A stretch of DNA of 64,000 nt. Origin: Staphylococcus chromogenes. Lineage in GTDB: Bacteria > Bacillota > Bacilli > Staphylococcales > Staphylococcaceae. Within the stretch, counting starts at the first letter, position 1. Every line of letters starts with the position of its first letter. Shown here piece by piece: positions 19,538-29,761 of this stretch. The notes under the pieces are model-generated. The model ran no database searches. It was not told where the DNA came from and saw only the letters and a list, made by a program, of their open reading frames with translations. The DNA lies in the NCBI RefSeq assembly GCF_029024625.1, contig NZ_CP118953.1, forward strand, positions 1,240,001 to 1,304,000. Reading direction: 5' to 3'. A program made the position numbers and the translations under genes.

Positions 19538-22222
19538 ATGTCTCGATATGCCGTTGTTGACCTTGAAACAACGGGGAATCAGGTTGACTACGATGAAATT
19601 ATTCAAATTGGCATTTCATTTGTCGAAAACAATCAAATTGTAGATCAATATCATTCAATGGTTAAAACTGATTTAGAAATCCCTACTTTTATACAAGCAT
19701 TGACTTCTATTGAAAAAGATATGTTGGCTCAAGCCCCTTATTTCAACTCAATCGCTCAAGAAATTTATAACAAATTGCAAAATTGTATTTTCGTCGCACA
19801 TAACGTGAATTTTGATTTAAATTTTCTTCAACACGCATTTAAACGTTGTCATATTCACTATGCGCCAGCACAAACGATTGACACACTTGAATTATTTAAA
19901 ATTGCCTTTCCTATGGAGAAAAGTTATCAATTAGGTGAGTTGGCAGACGCTTTGGGAATTTCACTTGGACAAGCACATCGAGCAGATGAAGATGCACGTG
20001 CAACAGCTTTACTCATGATCAAAGCCTTTAAACGTTTTGAAAAACTACCTATTGAAACTATTAAACAACTCTATTTTTTGAGCAAGCATCTAAAATATCA
20101 ATTAGATTATTATTTCTTTGAATTAGTCCGTACTGCTCCAAAACAGACCGAACAAAATTTATATACTCAATTCTGTCATATTTACTATAAACCTATTCCT
20201 GATTTAAAGGAGACACATTTTCATTTTGAAGGAAATATTAAAGACCTCTATCAAACCATTGTAAATCATGCAGGGTACCAATATCGAGAAACTCAACTTT
20301 ATATGGCTGAAACCATTTTTAATCAAATAATGCATAATGAGAAAACTTTAATTGAGGCAGATACTGGAAGTGGTAAATCACTTGCCTATCTCATCGCTGC
20401 ATTGATGTTTCATATTGAAACAGGAGAACATGTTATGATTTCCACGAATACGAAACTACTTCAAAATCAGTTACTGACTCATGACATTCCTGTCATCAAT
20501 CGTGCTTTAGATACACAGATTCATGCGCGCATGATTAAAAGCAAACAAGATTATATTTCGTTAGGTCTTGTACGACAAATCATCGATGAAAAAACATCTA
20601 ACTATGAAGTTAATTTATTAAAAATGCAATTGCTCATCTGGTTACTTCATACGGAAACAGGTGATATTCAGGAACTTAATTTACGTGGTGCCCAAAAAAT
20701 GTATTTTCATCAGAAGGTTGAAACTTATGTTCCTTATAAAAATGATGTTCATTACTATCACTATATCAAACAAAATGCACGCCGTATTCAAATTGGAGTG
20801 ACGAATCATGCACACTTAATGTATTCTTCACCTGATGACACCATCTATCAACTTTTTAATCACTGTATTATTGATGAAGCACATCGCCTGCCTGATTATG
20901 CTTTTGAAAAATCAATAAAAGAAGTCGACTATGCGGATATCAAGTATCAACTTGGTTTAATTGGCAAATCTGAAAAGGAAAAATTATTACGCCAATTATA
21001 CTTCTTAGAAAACACGCGTAAAGCTCAGAAATTAGATATACCTCCGATTGATATATTTAGTATAAAACAAGATGTTGATCAGATTCATGCTGACAATGAA
21101 TATCTCTTCGATGTGTTATTTGAACAATCACACCAATCAAAGATTTACGAAGATGAAAGCACAAAAACATTTTATGTTTATGAAATTGAGTCACAACACA
21201 TTAAACAACCTTTAAATCGACTCATTCATCAAATCAATCAAACACTTGAAAACTTTAATAACATGAAGCACATAACAGTTAAAACGATACGTAAACACTT
21301 ATTATATGTACGTGATTTAATGAAACGTTTTGAAAGCGCCCTTAATCAAGATGAACCATTTTATATTTCATTGAAAAATACTCATCAAAAGTCAACACTT
21401 AAAATTCATATTAAAGAAAATAAAATTAAGACGACGTTAACTGAAAAAGTACTTAAGAAATTTGATTCAGTTACATTTGTATCGGGTACGTTGACTTTTA
21501 ATGGTTCGTTTGACACTTATAAAAAGTGGTTCAATGACGAAAATTTTAAATCGTTCATCATGAAATCATCCAACTCCCAATATTCAAAAGGTCATTTATT
21601 TATTCCGACTGATATTGAGCGATACGATTATCAATCTCATGACGATTACGTACAGTCTATCGTTTCTTATATCATTGACTATGCAAATGTCGTGCAAGGG
21701 AAGTGCCTTGTTTTATTTACGAGTTATAAAATGTTAAACGAGGTCATGGCTTATTTACAAGACTTGGAATCGCTTGAAGATTATGTCATATTATCACAAC
21801 AACCTAGCCAAAATGTTAAAATTGTGCAGCAGTTCAATCATTTTGACAAAGCTATCCTGCTTGGAACATCTATGTTTTTTGAAGGATTTGATTATCAAGC
21901 GACAGGTATCAAATGTGTCATGATTACTAAATTGCCTTTTATGAGTCAATATCATGCAAAACCTGTGCTACTTAAAGATGAGTTTGACAATATTTTTAAA
22001 GATTACATTTTGCCTGAAGCTGTGTCACGATTTAAGCAAGGATTAGGACGACTGTTGCGTAATGAAAATGATGAAGGTATCGTTGTTTCATTTGACAATC
22101 GACTGATTCATCAACATTATAGACATTTCTTTAATGATGCAATTGAACCATTTCAACGTTATGAAGGGAATATCAAGCAATTTGATGCATTATTAAATAA
22201 ATTGAATTCAAAAAAAGACTAA
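19538..22222 (+). CDS. dinG: DinG: DnaQ-type exonuclease fused to XPD-like helicase fold
   Basis: The 894-residue protein joins an N-terminal DEDDh 3'-5' exonuclease (DLETTG at 7-12, HNVNFD about 89-94, HRADEDA about 147-153) to a superfamily 2 helicase region with Walker A EADTGSGKS (about 274-282) and DEAH box (about 446-449). The C-terminal helicase half carries GLGRLLRN. No four-cysteine iron-sulphur motif is seen between the Walker boxes. This fits the Gram-positive DinG reported in S. aureus to act as an exonuclease rather than a helicase. AAAGGAGGG precedes the ATG. asnS follows 94 bp on, as in Bacillus. Confidence 0.93.
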   Translation: MSRYAVVDLETTGNQVDYDEIIQIGISFVENNQIVDQYHSMVKTDLEIPTFIQALTSIEKDMLAQAPYFNSIAQEIYNKLQNCIFVAHNVNFDLNFLQHAFKRCHIHYAPAQTIDTLELFKIAFPMEKSYQLGELADALGISLGQAHRADEDARATALLMIKAFKRFEKLPIETIKQLYFLSKHLKYQLDYYFFELVRTAPKQTEQNLYTQFCHIYYKPIPDLKETHFHFEGNIKDLYQTIVNHAGYQYRETQLYMAETIFNQIMHNEKTLIEADTGSGKSLAYLIAALMFHIETGEHVMISTNTKLLQNQLLTHDIPVINRALDTQIHARMIKSKQDYISLGLVRQIIDEKTSNYEVNLLKMQLLIWLLHTETGDIQELNLRGAQKMYFHQKVETYVPYKNDVHYYHYIKQNARRIQIGVTNHAHLMYSSPDDTIYQLFNHCIIDEAHRLPDYAFEKSIKEVDYADIKYQLGLIGKSEKEKLLRQLYFLENTRKAQKLDIPPIDIFSIKQDVDQIHADNEYLFDVLFEQSHQSKIYEDESTKTFYVYEIESQHIKQPLNRLIHQINQTLENFNNMKHITVKTIRKHLLYVRDLMKRFESALNQDEPFYISLKNTHQKSTLKIHIKENKIKTTLTEKVLKKFDSVTFVSGTLTFNGSFDTYKKWFNDENFKSFIMKSSNSQYSKGHLFIPTDIERYDYQSHDDYVQSIVSYIIDYANVVQGKCLVLFTSYKMLNEVMAYLQDLESLEDYVILSQQPSQNVKIVQQFNHFDKAILLGTSMFFEGFDYQATGIKCVMITKLPFMSQYHAKPVLLKDEFDNIFKDYILPEAVSRFKQGLGRLLRNENDEGIVVSFDNRLIHQHYRHFFNDAIEPFQRYEGNIKQFDALLNKLNSKKD

Positions 22223-22316
22223 ATTTAACAACTTCCTTACAAATCTTATGAATGTAGAAGTCCAAGCTAAGTTTTGATAAAATAATAAAGAGTAAAAATG
22301 TTATAGGAGACTGGTT

Positions 22317-23609
22317 ATGAAAACAACGATTAAAGAAGCTAAAAATTTTATAGGTCAAGAAGTGACAATTGGAGCGTGGCTCGCTAATAAACGCTCTAGT
22401 GGTAAAATCGCTTTCTTACAATTGCGTGATGGAACAGGTTTCATGCAAGGTGTTGTCGTTAAAGCAGCAGTAGATGAAGAAACGTTCCAACTTGCTAAAT
22501 CATTAACGCAAGAAACGTCCCTCTACATTACAGGTGAAATTACTGAGGATCAACGTTCGGATTTAGGTTATGAGATGCAAGTTAAATCGATCGAAACGAT
22601 ACATGAAGCACACGATTATCCCATTACTCCTAAAAACCATGGCACAGAATTTTTAATGGACCATCGCCATTTATGGTTGCGTTCAAAAAAACAGCATGCC
22701 GTAATGAAAATTCGTAACGAAATTATTCGTGCAACTTATGAATTTTTTAATAACAATGGTTTTACAAAGATTGATCCTCCGATATTAACGGCGAGTGCAC
22801 CTGAAGGGACAAGTGAACTATTCCATACTAAATATTTCGATGAAGATGCATTTTTATCACAAAGTGGACAACTTTATATGGAAGCTGCGGCAATGGCATA
22901 TGGTAAAGTATTCTCATTTGGTCCTACTTTCCGTGCAGAAAAATCTAAAACACGTCGTCATTTAATTGAGTTTTGGATGATTGAACCTGAAATGGCTTTT
23001 ACGACACATGAAGAAAGTTTACAAGTTCAAGAACAATATGTTTCTTATGTTGTGCAATCTGTACTAAAAAATTGCGTTATTGAACTTAAAACATTAGAAC
23101 GTGACACTTCAAAATTAGAAAAAGTCAACGCACCATTCCCAAGAATTTCCTATGATGATGCCATCGACTTTTTACACAAAGAAGGATTTGATGATATTGA
23201 ATGGGGCGATGATTTTGGAGCCCCTCATGAAACAGCGATTGCAAATCATTATGATCTCCCTGTATTTATTGTCAACTATCCAACAAAAATCAAACCGTTC
23301 TACATGCAACCTAATCCTGAAAATGAAGATACAGTCTTATGTGCGGATTTAATAGCACCTGAAGGCTACGGTGAAATTATTGGTGGGTCAGAACGTATTA
23401 ATGATTTGAATTTATTAGAACAACGTATTGATGAACATCAGTTAGATACTGAAAGTTATCAATATTATCTTGATCTACGAAAATATGGTTCTGTACCACA
23501 CAGTGGTTTCGGACTTGGATTGGAGCGAACAGTCGCATGGATTTCTGGCGTAGAACATGTTCGTGAAACATCACCATTCCCACGTTTATTAAACCGTTTA
23601 TATCCTTAG
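22317..23609 (+). CDS. asnS: Asparaginyl-tRNA synthetase
   Basis: A class IIb synthetase charging tRNA-Asn. The 430-residue protein has an N-terminal OB-fold anticodon domain (about 15-100), then motif 2 [21 protein letters not shown] and motif 3 [12 protein letters not shown] near the C-terminus. No T-box leader fits in the 94-bp gap upstream. A terminator follows the gene, so asnS is not obligatorily joined to dnaD. Confidence 0.97.
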   Translation: MKTTIKEAKNFIGQEVTIGAWLANKRSSGKIAFLQLRDGTGFMQGVVVKAAVDEETFQLAKSLTQETSLYITGEITEDQRSDLGYEMQVKSIETIHEAHDYPITPKNHGTEFLMDHRHLWLRSKKQHAVMKIRNEIIRATYEFFNNNGFTKIDPPILTASAPEGTSELFHTKYFDEDAFLSQSGQLYMEAAAMAYGKVFSFGPTFRAEKSKTRRHLIEFWMIEPEMAFTTHEESLQVQEQYVSYVVQSVLKNCVIELKTLERDTSKLEKVNAPFPRISYDDAIDFLHKEGFDDIEWGDDFGAPHETAIANHYDLPVFIVNYPTKIKPFYMQPNPENEDTVLCADLIAPEGYGEIIGGSERINDLNLLEQRIDEHQLDTESYQYYLDLRKYGSVPHSGFGLGLERTVAWISGVEHVRETSPFPRLLNRLYP

Positions 23610-23625
23610 AAATTGATTGACTTTT

Positions 23626-23667
23626 AGACCAAGTCTCATTCCATTCAAATTGAGCTTGGTCTTTTTA
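23626..23667 (+). terminator. asnS terminator
   Basis: AGACCAAG pairs with CTTGGTCT with a one-base bulge, and CTCA pairs with TGAG inside; a run of T follows. It is placed 17 nt after the stop. Confidence 0.85.
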
Positions 23668-23693
23668 TATCAACATTGAAAGAAGGTGACGAA

Positions 23694-24386
23694 ATGAATG
23701 CAAGAGAGCTTCAAATCCGCCCAGTTGTCATTCGATATGAATTGTTAAATCACTATCATTCGCTTGGATTAAATGAGGCAGATTTGATAATTTTGATTAA
23801 GATTTTGCATGCTTATGAAATATCTAACTTACAACCTTCAATAGATATATTAAAACAGGGGACAACCATGCAAGAGACTGAAGTCACGATGATTATTCAA
23901 AAATTAATTCGACTCGATTTATTATCAATGACAGTGGAAAAAAATGCAGAAGGTAAGTTTTCCGAATTCATCAATTTAGATGGCTTTTTTCATCAATTCG
24001 CACAATTGCTCAATAAAGAAGAGCAACAACAAGAAAAAGCGCATGAAGCCTTTCAGTTTAAAACACTTTTCTCAAAAGTTGAATCTGCTTTTGGACGTGC
24101 ATTGTCACCACTTGAAATTGAGACGTTAACACAATGGTTAGATGTTGACCAATATCCAATTGATCTAATCGAGACAGCTGTTGATGAAGCATTGAGTCAT
24201 AACAAACTAAGTCTCAAATATATCGATCGTATATTGCTAAATTGGCAAAAAAATCATGTTTCAACAGTTGCAGATACGAAACCGATACGGGCAAAATTTA
24301 AAAAACAATCTCAACAGGGACCTAAAAAAATAGAAAATTTCCCTAAGTTTGATTGGTTAAATGGGGAGTCGCCAAATGGTAAGTAA
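23694..24386 (+). CDS. dnaD: Replication restart/initiation protein DnaD
   Basis: Acts with DnaB (Gram-positive) and DnaI to load the replicative helicase at oriC and at stalled forks. The 230-residue protein has an N-terminal winged helix (about 10-95) and a C-terminal DnaD/DnaB2 domain (FGRALSPLEIETLTQWLD to SLKYIDRILLNWQ). It ends with the basic region KIENFPKFDWLNGE, which resembles the conserved YxxxIxxxW neighbourhood. The start is the ATG at 23694 served by GAAGGTGA. Its end overlaps nth by 11 nt. Confidence 0.93.
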   Translation: MNARELQIRPVVIRYELLNHYHSLGLNEADLIILIKILHAYEISNLQPSIDILKQGTTMQETEVTMIIQKLIRLDLLSMTVEKNAEGKFSEFINLDGFFHQFAQLLNKEEQQQEKAHEAFQFKTLFSKVESAFGRALSPLEIETLTQWLDVDQYPIDLIETAVDEALSHNKLSLKYIDRILLNWQKNHVSTVADTKPIRAKFKKQSQQGPKKIENFPKFDWLNGESPNGK

Positions 24387-25050
24387 GAAAAAAGCTTTAG
24401 AAATGATTGATACTATTGATAAAATGTTTCCTGATGCCGAATGTGAACTAAATCATAAAAATCCATTCGAATTAACTATTGCGGTCTTATTGTCTGCCCA
24501 ATGCACAGACAATGCAGTGAATAGAGTTACAAAAAATTTATTTGAAAAATATCATACACCTGAAGATTATCTTCAAGTTGACCACAATGAGTTAGAAAAT
24601 GATATTCGAAGCATCGGCTTATATCGCAACAAAGCCAAAAATATTCAGAAGTTATCGCAATCACTGATTGATAAATTTGACGGTGAAGTGCCACATACAC
24701 ATGCTGAGCTAGAAAGCTTGGCGGGTGTGGGTCGCAAAACAGCTAATGTCGTGATGAGTGTCGGTTTTGGTGAACCAGCACTAGCAGTCGATACACATGT
24801 TGAGCGTGTATCAAAACGTTTAGGAATATGCCGTTGGAATGATAGTGTAAGTGAAGTTGAACGTAGATTAACCTCAATTATTCCAAAAGATCGCTGGACT
24901 AAAAGTCACCACCAACTTATTTTCTTTGGACGTTATCATTGTCAAGCACGCAAACCTAAATGTGGAGAGTGTCCGCTTTTTGATGATTGTCGTGAAGGTC
25001 AAAAAAGATACAAAGCTATTTTAAGAGCGACAAGAGGTCTGTCATCATGA
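24376..25050 (+). CDS. nth: Endonuclease III
   Basis: A DNA glycosylase/AP lyase removing oxidised pyrimidines. The 224-residue product has the helix-hairpin-helix LAGVGRKTANV with its catalytic lysine and the downstream aspartate in ALAVDTHVERV. The C-terminal Cys-x6-Cys-x2-Cys-x5-Cys motif (CQARKPKCGECPLFDDC) binds the 4Fe-4S cluster. GGGGAG inside the dnaD end serves the ATG at 24376. It overlaps ypoC by 4 nt (ATGA). Confidence 0.96.
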   Translation: MVSKKKALEMIDTIDKMFPDAECELNHKNPFELTIAVLLSAQCTDNAVNRVTKNLFEKYHTPEDYLQVDHNELENDIRSIGLYRNKAKNIQKLSQSLIDKFDGEVPHTHAELESLAGVGRKTANVVMSVGFGEPALAVDTHVERVSKRLGICRWNDSVSEVERRLTSIIPKDRWTKSHHQLIFFGRYHCQARKPKCGECPLFDDCREGQKRYKAILRATRGLSS

Positions 25051-25415
25051 GCAATCCTAAGCAATTTGAGGTTCTCGAAGAACAATTAGACGCATTGGCA
25101 AAGAAACGACAAGTCGGTAAAGCCCCCTCATTTGATTTACTCGATCAATATTATGAATTGCTTATAGATTATTTTACATCCATCAATGATATCGATGCTA
25201 TCAAACAAATAGAAAATCAACCTTTAAAAATTCATCCGATAAACATTGAAGATCGATTATCTTATATACAACAAAGAAAACATCATTATATGGGCTATCA
25301 ACAAATGAAGACACTCAAACAAGAGCTTATCAAAATGCACGCTGCTTATCGTGTGCGTTTTCAAATGAAAAACGACACAAATAATACTACTTCAGAGACT
25401 TCGAATTTGGAGTAG
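25047..25415 (+). CDS. ypoC: YpoC family protein
   Basis: An uncharacterised 122-residue, probably cytosolic, helical protein. It is found after dnaD and nth in Bacillus and Staphylococcus, which supports the name. No catalytic motif is visible; the C-terminus is Asn/Thr-rich and looks disordered. It is translationally coupled to nth through an ATGA overlap and ends at the shared terminator with pbp2. Confidence 0.7.
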   Translation: MSNPKQFEVLEEQLDALAKKRQVGKAPSFDLLDQYYELLIDYFTSINDIDAIKQIENQPLKIHPINIEDRLSYIQQRKHHYMGYQQMKTLKQELIKMHAAYRVRFQMKNDTNNTTSETSNLE

Positions 25416-25486
25416 CTATTAATAACAATTAAAGCAATTACACTGCCTCTCTAGGTACGTGAATTTTATCTGTTAATGTTCATATA

Positions 25487-25528
25487 AAAAAAACACCCTG
25501 ACGCAATTTTGCGTCAGGGTGTTTTTTT
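25487..25528. terminator. Bidirectional terminator between ypoC and pbp2
   Basis: Perfect 20-bp arms (A7 + CACCCTGACGCAA and its complement) meet at a 2-bp centre, with A-run and T-run on the outer sides. It can stop both the plus-strand dnaD-nth-ypoC message and the minus-strand recU-pbp2 message; it ends 2 bp from the pbp2 stop. Confidence 0.95.
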
Positions 25529-25530
25529 GA

Positions 25531-27720
25531 TTAGAAGCCGAAGAAGTTTCTAATGAAACCAGTTGGGCCGGCTGTATTTGTTTGTTGCGAAGCGCTATTA
25601 TTTGTTGTGCCACTTGAGCTTGTTGTACCGCCACCAGCATTAGTACCGCCACTACTTTCAGTGAAGTTACTAGTTGTATTGTTATCTGGCGAATTTGCGA
25701 CATATAAGCTCTTGTCGCTTCCACCAACAGAATCAGGACGTTGGAAATCTTCATTGTATCCTGGTGGGTGGATGCTTGACATGACCTCTCTAAATAACTC
25801 TTGAGGAAATTTTTGCTCACTGCTACCGACAAATGAGTTTGTACCATAAGGTTTTACTTGGTTAAAGCCCATCCAAACTGACATTGTATATTTCGGTGAG
25901 TAACCTGCAATCCAAACATCTTTGGCAGCTGAGTCAGGTAAGTTATATTGTTGGTAAATTTCTGAACCATAAGTACCTGTACCTGTTTTAGCTGCAACAT
26001 TAAATCCTGGATTATTACCATAAGCCGATCCATAAGGTTTAAATGTTCCTTTAAGAATATCTGTAATCATATAAGCTGTGTAATCTTGCATTGCTTTGTG
26101 ACTTGTATGATCAAATTCAATTGTATTACCGTTGCCTTCTTCTACACGCTTAATAGCATGTGCTTTATTATATTCTCCACCATTTGCAAACGATGCATAG
26201 GCCGATGCAAGCTGAGTAGGGGAGAATTCTGAAGAAGAGCCACCTAGTACTTCAGAAGGTCCAATATTTGTATTTTCGTATTCAAGACCAACTTTTTTAG
26301 CAAAATCAGTCGGTGCATCACTACCTGCTTGTTCTTTAACTTGTTGCCAAGTTTTTAGGGCAGGAATGTTGAAACTTTGACGCAGTGCATCATACATTGC
26401 GACTGTACCATGACTCTTTTGGTCATAGTTTCTAAATGTACCACCATCAACATTGTAAGCTGCTTCATCTTGTAATGCATGATTCGTTGCCCATTGAAGA
26501 TTTTCAATCGCTGGCGCATAAGCTAAGAATGGTTTTAATGTTGAACCTGTTGGATGTAAATCCGTTGCTTGGTTACGTTCAACGACATCTTCATAATTTC
26601 TACCACCAGAAATTGCTGCTAGGCCACCCGTTTTACTATCTACAATTGTTGCACCTACTTGTTGGTCTTCATTTTTATAAAACCCACCATTATTGACACG
26701 ATCTTGTAGCGTATCTTGGGCGTTTTTATCCATGTTCGTGTAAATCTTAATACCGCTATTTAAGAGGTCTGAAAGATTTTCATTTTTAAACTCTGGATTT
26801 GCCATCAATTCTTGTTTTACGAAGTTAACATACGAATCATATTGTTTTGTTGAATCATCAGGTTTTACTTCACGTTCACTCGCTGAACGTTGAACTAAGT
26901 TTTCGGTAATCGGTGTATTTTGAGCTTCTTCTTTTTGTTTTTCCGTTATACGGTTATGATAAGCCATCAAGTATAATACCGTATCTTTACGTTGCTCAGC
27001 TTGTTCAGGATGATCATAAATGTTATAAGTGTTTGGAACTTGAGGTAATCCCGCAAGATAAGCAGACTCTGCTAGATTCAAGTCTTTAATATCTTTATTA
27101 AAGTAGTACTTAGCTGCTGCTTTAATCCCATATACGCCATCTGAATAATAAATTTTATTCAAGTACATTTGGAATATTTCATCTTTTGAATATTCTTGTT
27201 CTAAGCGATAGGATAAATAAGCTTCTTGCGCTTTACGCTCGATAGATTTTTGATCGGTTAGGAACGTACGTTTAACAACTTGTTGTGTTAACGTGGATGC
27301 CCCTTGCGCACCAAATCCACCAGTGAAGTTTTTCAAAACAGCCCCAAATAAACGTTTATAATCTAGCGCACCGTGATCATAAAAACGATTGTCCTCAGTC
27401 GCCAAAACGGCATCTTTCATTTGTTGAGGTACATCTTTTAAATCCACATGTTCACGCCGTGCACCATTATCAAGCTTTTTCACTAATTGTCCGTCTTTAT
27501 CGTAAATTTCAGCAGGAGCAGGATCTTGAAGTTTTGCTTCGTTAAAAGCAGGTGCTTTCCATGCATAATAGGCAAATAGCAAAATGCCAAGTAAACCTAA
27601 GATTACTCCAGCAAGTACGATAAAACTTAGCACTTTAATAATCGTACGCTTGATGTTCTTATTCTTTTTTTGACCGGACTTCTGAGATGAACTGTTAGAA
27701 GTCCTTTTCTTTTCCGTCAT
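25531..27720 (-). CDS. pbp2: Bifunctional penicillin-binding protein 2 (class A)
   Basis: Polymerises and crosslinks peptidoglycan. The 729-residue type II membrane protein has a basic cytosolic tail, a membrane helix at about 28-52, and a glycosyltransferase domain with [11 protein letters not shown] (catalytic Glu at 109) and [12 protein letters not shown] (about 140-151). The transpeptidase domain has S393-TLK396, SFN at 449-451 and KTG at 578-580. After about residue 665 the tail is a Ser/Thr/Asn/Gly-rich low-complexity stretch ending in GFIRNFFGF. This is the S. aureus PBP2 ortholog (ponA in Bacillus). It overlaps recU by 4 nt. Confidence 0.96.
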   Translation of the reverse strand: MTEKKRTSNSSSQKSGQKKNKNIKRTIIKVLSFIVLAGVILGLLGILLFAYYAWKAPAFNEAKLQDPAPAEIYDKDGQLVKKLDNGARREHVDLKDVPQQMKDAVLATEDNRFYDHGALDYKRLFGAVLKNFTGGFGAQGASTLTQQVVKRTFLTDQKSIERKAQEAYLSYRLEQEYSKDEIFQMYLNKIYYSDGVYGIKAAAKYYFNKDIKDLNLAESAYLAGLPQVPNTYNIYDHPEQAEQRKDTVLYLMAYHNRITEKQKEEAQNTPITENLVQRSASEREVKPDDSTKQYDSYVNFVKQELMANPEFKNENLSDLLNSGIKIYTNMDKNAQDTLQDRVNNGGFYKNEDQQVGATIVDSKTGGLAAISGGRNYEDVVERNQATDLHPTGSTLKPFLAYAPAIENLQWATNHALQDEAAYNVDGGTFRNYDQKSHGTVAMYDALRQSFNIPALKTWQQVKEQAGSDAPTDFAKKVGLEYENTNIGPSEVLGGSSSEFSPTQLASAYASFANGGEYNKAHAIKRVEEGNGNTIEFDHTSHKAMQDYTAYMITDILKGTFKPYGSAYGNNPGFNVAAKTGTGTYGSEIYQQYNLPDSAAKDVWIAGYSPKYTMSVWMGFNQVKPYGTNSFVGSSEQKFPQELFREVMSSIHPPGYNEDFQRPDSVGGSDKSLYVANSPDNNTTSNFTESSGGTNAGGGTTSSSGTTNNSASQQTNTAGPTGFIRNFFGF

Positions 27721-28343
27721 ACGCGGTCCTCACTTTCATCTAATATCAACTTATCAACGGCATCGAGGTAATTTAATCTAGGTTGATATTGATAAGGAAT
27801 ATAGTAACTATTTTCTTGAATTTCATCAACCGAAATTGATTTTTTTCCACCTTGTTGACATCTATTCCAGAATGGCAAAAAGTGTTTAAATGGTAATAGG
27901 TATACCTCATCTAACATTTTAAAACGAATAATAAAAAAAACAATAGCACCTTGCAATAAAACTTGTTCCATATGTTTGACTTGATGTGCGTGTATGTTTT
28001 GTAAAGGAAATGAGGTTTTGTTTTTCGTTTCTTTCGCTTCAAAATCGATATACAACCCATTGTAGATACCATTATAATCGGTTGTCGAAGGCGTTCTGAA
28101 ATAAGCCTCTTTAATCACAGCCTGACTTCGTTTCGGATAATCAACATGAACTACTTGTATAGGCGTCGGTTTCTTATGAATGACCGCCCGCTGATTTCTT
28201 AAATAAAATTGATTGCTGCGTTCGATGTCATTTTCTAATGACATCCCACGACCGCCGTAGTCAATATTACTATGTTTTTGATTGTAATTAATTCCGCCCT
28301 TAGTCTGATTTGGCTTAAAAGGCTTACCGTTAGGATAATTCAT
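27717..28343 (-). CDS. recU: Holliday junction resolvase RecU
   Basis: Cuts four-way junctions in recombination and chromosome segregation. The 208-residue protein has the family N-terminus MNYPNGKPF, the GGRGMSLE block, and the nuclease residues in [29 protein letters not shown]. It ends in [10 protein letters not shown]. The start is the ATG at 28343; the codon before it is GTG. It is the promoter-proximal gene of the recU-pbp2 operon, as in S. aureus and Bacillus. Confidence 0.95.
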   Translation of the reverse strand: MNYPNGKPFKPNQTKGGINYNQKHSNIDYGGRGMSLENDIERSNQFYLRNQRAVIHKKPTPIQVVHVDYPKRSQAVIKEAYFRTPSTTDYNGIYNGLYIDFEAKETKNKTSFPLQNIHAHQVKHMEQVLLQGAIVFFIIRFKMLDEVYLLPFKHFLPFWNRCQQGGKKSISVDEIQENSYYIPYQYQPRLNYLDAVDKLILDESEDRV

Positions 28344-28372
28344 CACGACACCTAAATTCTAAAAAATTTACT

Positions 28373-28504
28373 AGGTTTATAAATAAACCTTATTCCTTTT
28401 GGATGCTATTTGAAGTGGACACTTTATCGCTTTATCAATAAACCTCTGACTTCGCTTAGAATTGGACGTTAAAATCAATTCATTTTTAAAATAATTAGGT
28501 TTAT
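28373..28504. repeat. Four copies of AGGTTTAT upstream of recU
   Basis: AGGTTTAT occurs at 28373-28380 and 28497-28504, and its complement ATAAACCT at 28383-28390 and 28438-28445. The first two form a palindrome with a 2-bp centre. They lie 30-160 bp upstream of the recU start, in the 514-bp gap between recU and yppE, where promoter elements for recU-pbp2 are expected. A regulator site is inferred from repetition only. Confidence 0.4.
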
Positions 28505-28559
28505 GATACTCAAGTAAGTAGAGAAGCATATGTCACACTTAGGAAAATAGACAAAGGGT

Positions 28560-28588
28560 TTTATGAAACTTAGAACAAGTTTCATAAA
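28560..28588. repeat. 12-bp perfect inverted repeat, recU-yppE gap
   Basis: TTTATGAAACTT and AAGTTTCATAAA flank the 5-nt loop AGAAC. No T-run follows, so it is not an ordinary terminator. It lies in the middle of the longest protein-free stretch of the window (28344-28857). The rest of that stretch holds a GCGTA/TACGC mini-hairpin, an orphan Shine-Dalgarno at 28692-28701 and no gene I can support. Confidence 0.45.
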
Positions 28589-28691
28589 CTGCTATTATTG
28601 TATCATAAATGCTATTAATGCGTTACCCATATTGAATGTTGAAAAATGGATAAAAACATTGAAAAGCGTATACTGCTACGCATTCATCATA

Positions 28692-28744
28692 GAGGAGGAA
28701 ACCTTATCTTTGTGATGATAAAAAAATGAGTACTTTTTCTAATA
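28692..28744 (+). other. Orphan ribosome binding site with a five-codon frame ending in an A7 run
   Basis: GAGGAGGAAA (28692-28701) is followed 10 nt later by GTG-ATG-ATA-AAA-AAA-TGA. The A-run is seven long. One extra A would join this start to a downstream frame (ATG at 28727, 23 codons, MSTFSNTTDK...). It may be a leader peptide, a decayed gene or chance. Confidence 0.2.
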
Positions 28745-28857
28745 CAACTGATAAAATATTGGGTGAATTTAGTGATATTCACATTGCTATACTATAACTG
28801 TATTTTTGAAGCGAGATTATTTTTAGAAGATATTAACTTTTAAAGAGGAGGGATCAC

Positions 28858-29190
28858 ATGCCAAACTCACTTTTAGATCTCAATGAACAAATTTTTCATC
28901 GTTTCAACTTGGCAAAAGAAGGGCGAGTTTTTGATTTTCACGATGAAATTGAACCTTTTGTTCATCATGTAGATGAGATGATCCTTTATTTACATGACAA
29001 ACAATCTCAAATTTGTGCACTCCCTTATTTTAATGACCACAAATTACAACAATTAATTAAACTCATAGAAGAAGTTTCAGTTGAATGCCACTATCTGTCT
29101 ACAAGCAAAAAATTATTTCTTGAAAAAATGAAAGTCATTCATCACGATTTAACATACATTCAACAAAAGGGTGGACTTCCCCATGTATAA
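28858..29190 (+). CDS. yppE: DUF1798 protein, YppE family
   Basis: A small (110-residue) uncharacterised helical protein. It is found next to recU and ypsA in Bacillus and staphylococci. It is rich in His and acidic residues in the first half ([15 protein letters not shown]). No catalytic motif is seen. A GAGGAGGG site precedes the ATG. It overlaps ypsA by 8 nt, so the pair and gpsB probably share one message. Confidence 0.75.
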   Translation: MPNSLLDLNEQIFHRFNLAKEGRVFDFHDEIEPFVHHVDEMILYLHDKQSQICALPYFNDHKLQQLIKLIEEVSVECHYLSTSKKLFLEKMKVIHHDLTYIQQKGGLPHV

Positions 29191-29740
29191 AACAATGTAT
29201 ATTACAGGGTATAAATCCTATGAACTTAATATTTTTAAAGAAGACGTAAAGGAAGTCACTTATCTAAAAAAATTCATCACAAATAAACTTATCAGTTATA
29301 TCGAAGAAGGGTTAGAGTGGGTGTTAGTCCAAGGTCAATTGGGTATTGAATTATGGGCTGCAGAGTGTGTGATTGAACTAAAATCAAGTTATCCAAATTT
29401 AAAACTTGGCGTGATAACGCCTTTTGAAAATCATACTGAAAGATGGAATGAATTAAACCAACTTCGTTATCAAAAAATGGTCAGTGCCGCTGATTACGTC
29501 AACAGCGTATACAACAGACCTTACGAAGGACCCCATCAATTTCAAGCTGCGGATCAATTTATGTTAGATCATACCGATTTAACTGTTTTAATCTATGACG
29601 AAGAACAGGAGGCGAGCCCTAAGTTTTTCAAACATAAGTTAGTTGATTTTACAGAAAAAACAAACTATACTTGTGATATTGTGACGTTTGACGAAATTAC
29701 AAGCTTTATCAATGATTTACAATGGACTGAAGAAAATTGA
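29183..29740 (+). CDS. ypsA: YpsA / DUF1273 (SLOG superfamily) protein
   Basis: A Rossmann-like protein of the SLOG superfamily, which binds nucleotide-derived ligands. B. subtilis YpsA has been linked to cell division through its neighbour GpsB. The 185-residue product has [14 protein letters not shown] at the start, [15 protein letters not shown] in the middle (the glycine-rich ligand loop), and a [11 protein letters not shown] segment. I set the start at ATG 29183, in the yppE tail. gpsB follows 21 bp later, preserving the ypsA-gpsB pair. Confidence 0.87.
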   Translation: MYKTMYITGYKSYELNIFKEDVKEVTYLKKFITNKLISYIEEGLEWVLVQGQLGIELWAAECVIELKSSYPNLKLGVITPFENHTERWNELNQLRYQKMVSAADYVNSVYNRPYEGPHQFQAADQFMLDHTDLTVLIYDEEQEASPKFFKHKLVDFTEKTNYTCDIVTFDEITSFINDLQWTEEN

Positions 29741-29761
29741 ATCTAATGAGGTGGAGAAATC

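Noticed and set aside
28727-28798. 23-codon ORF starting at ATG 28727
   Set aside because: No Shine-Dalgarno at proper spacing; mentioned only as part of the orphan ribosome binding site finding.
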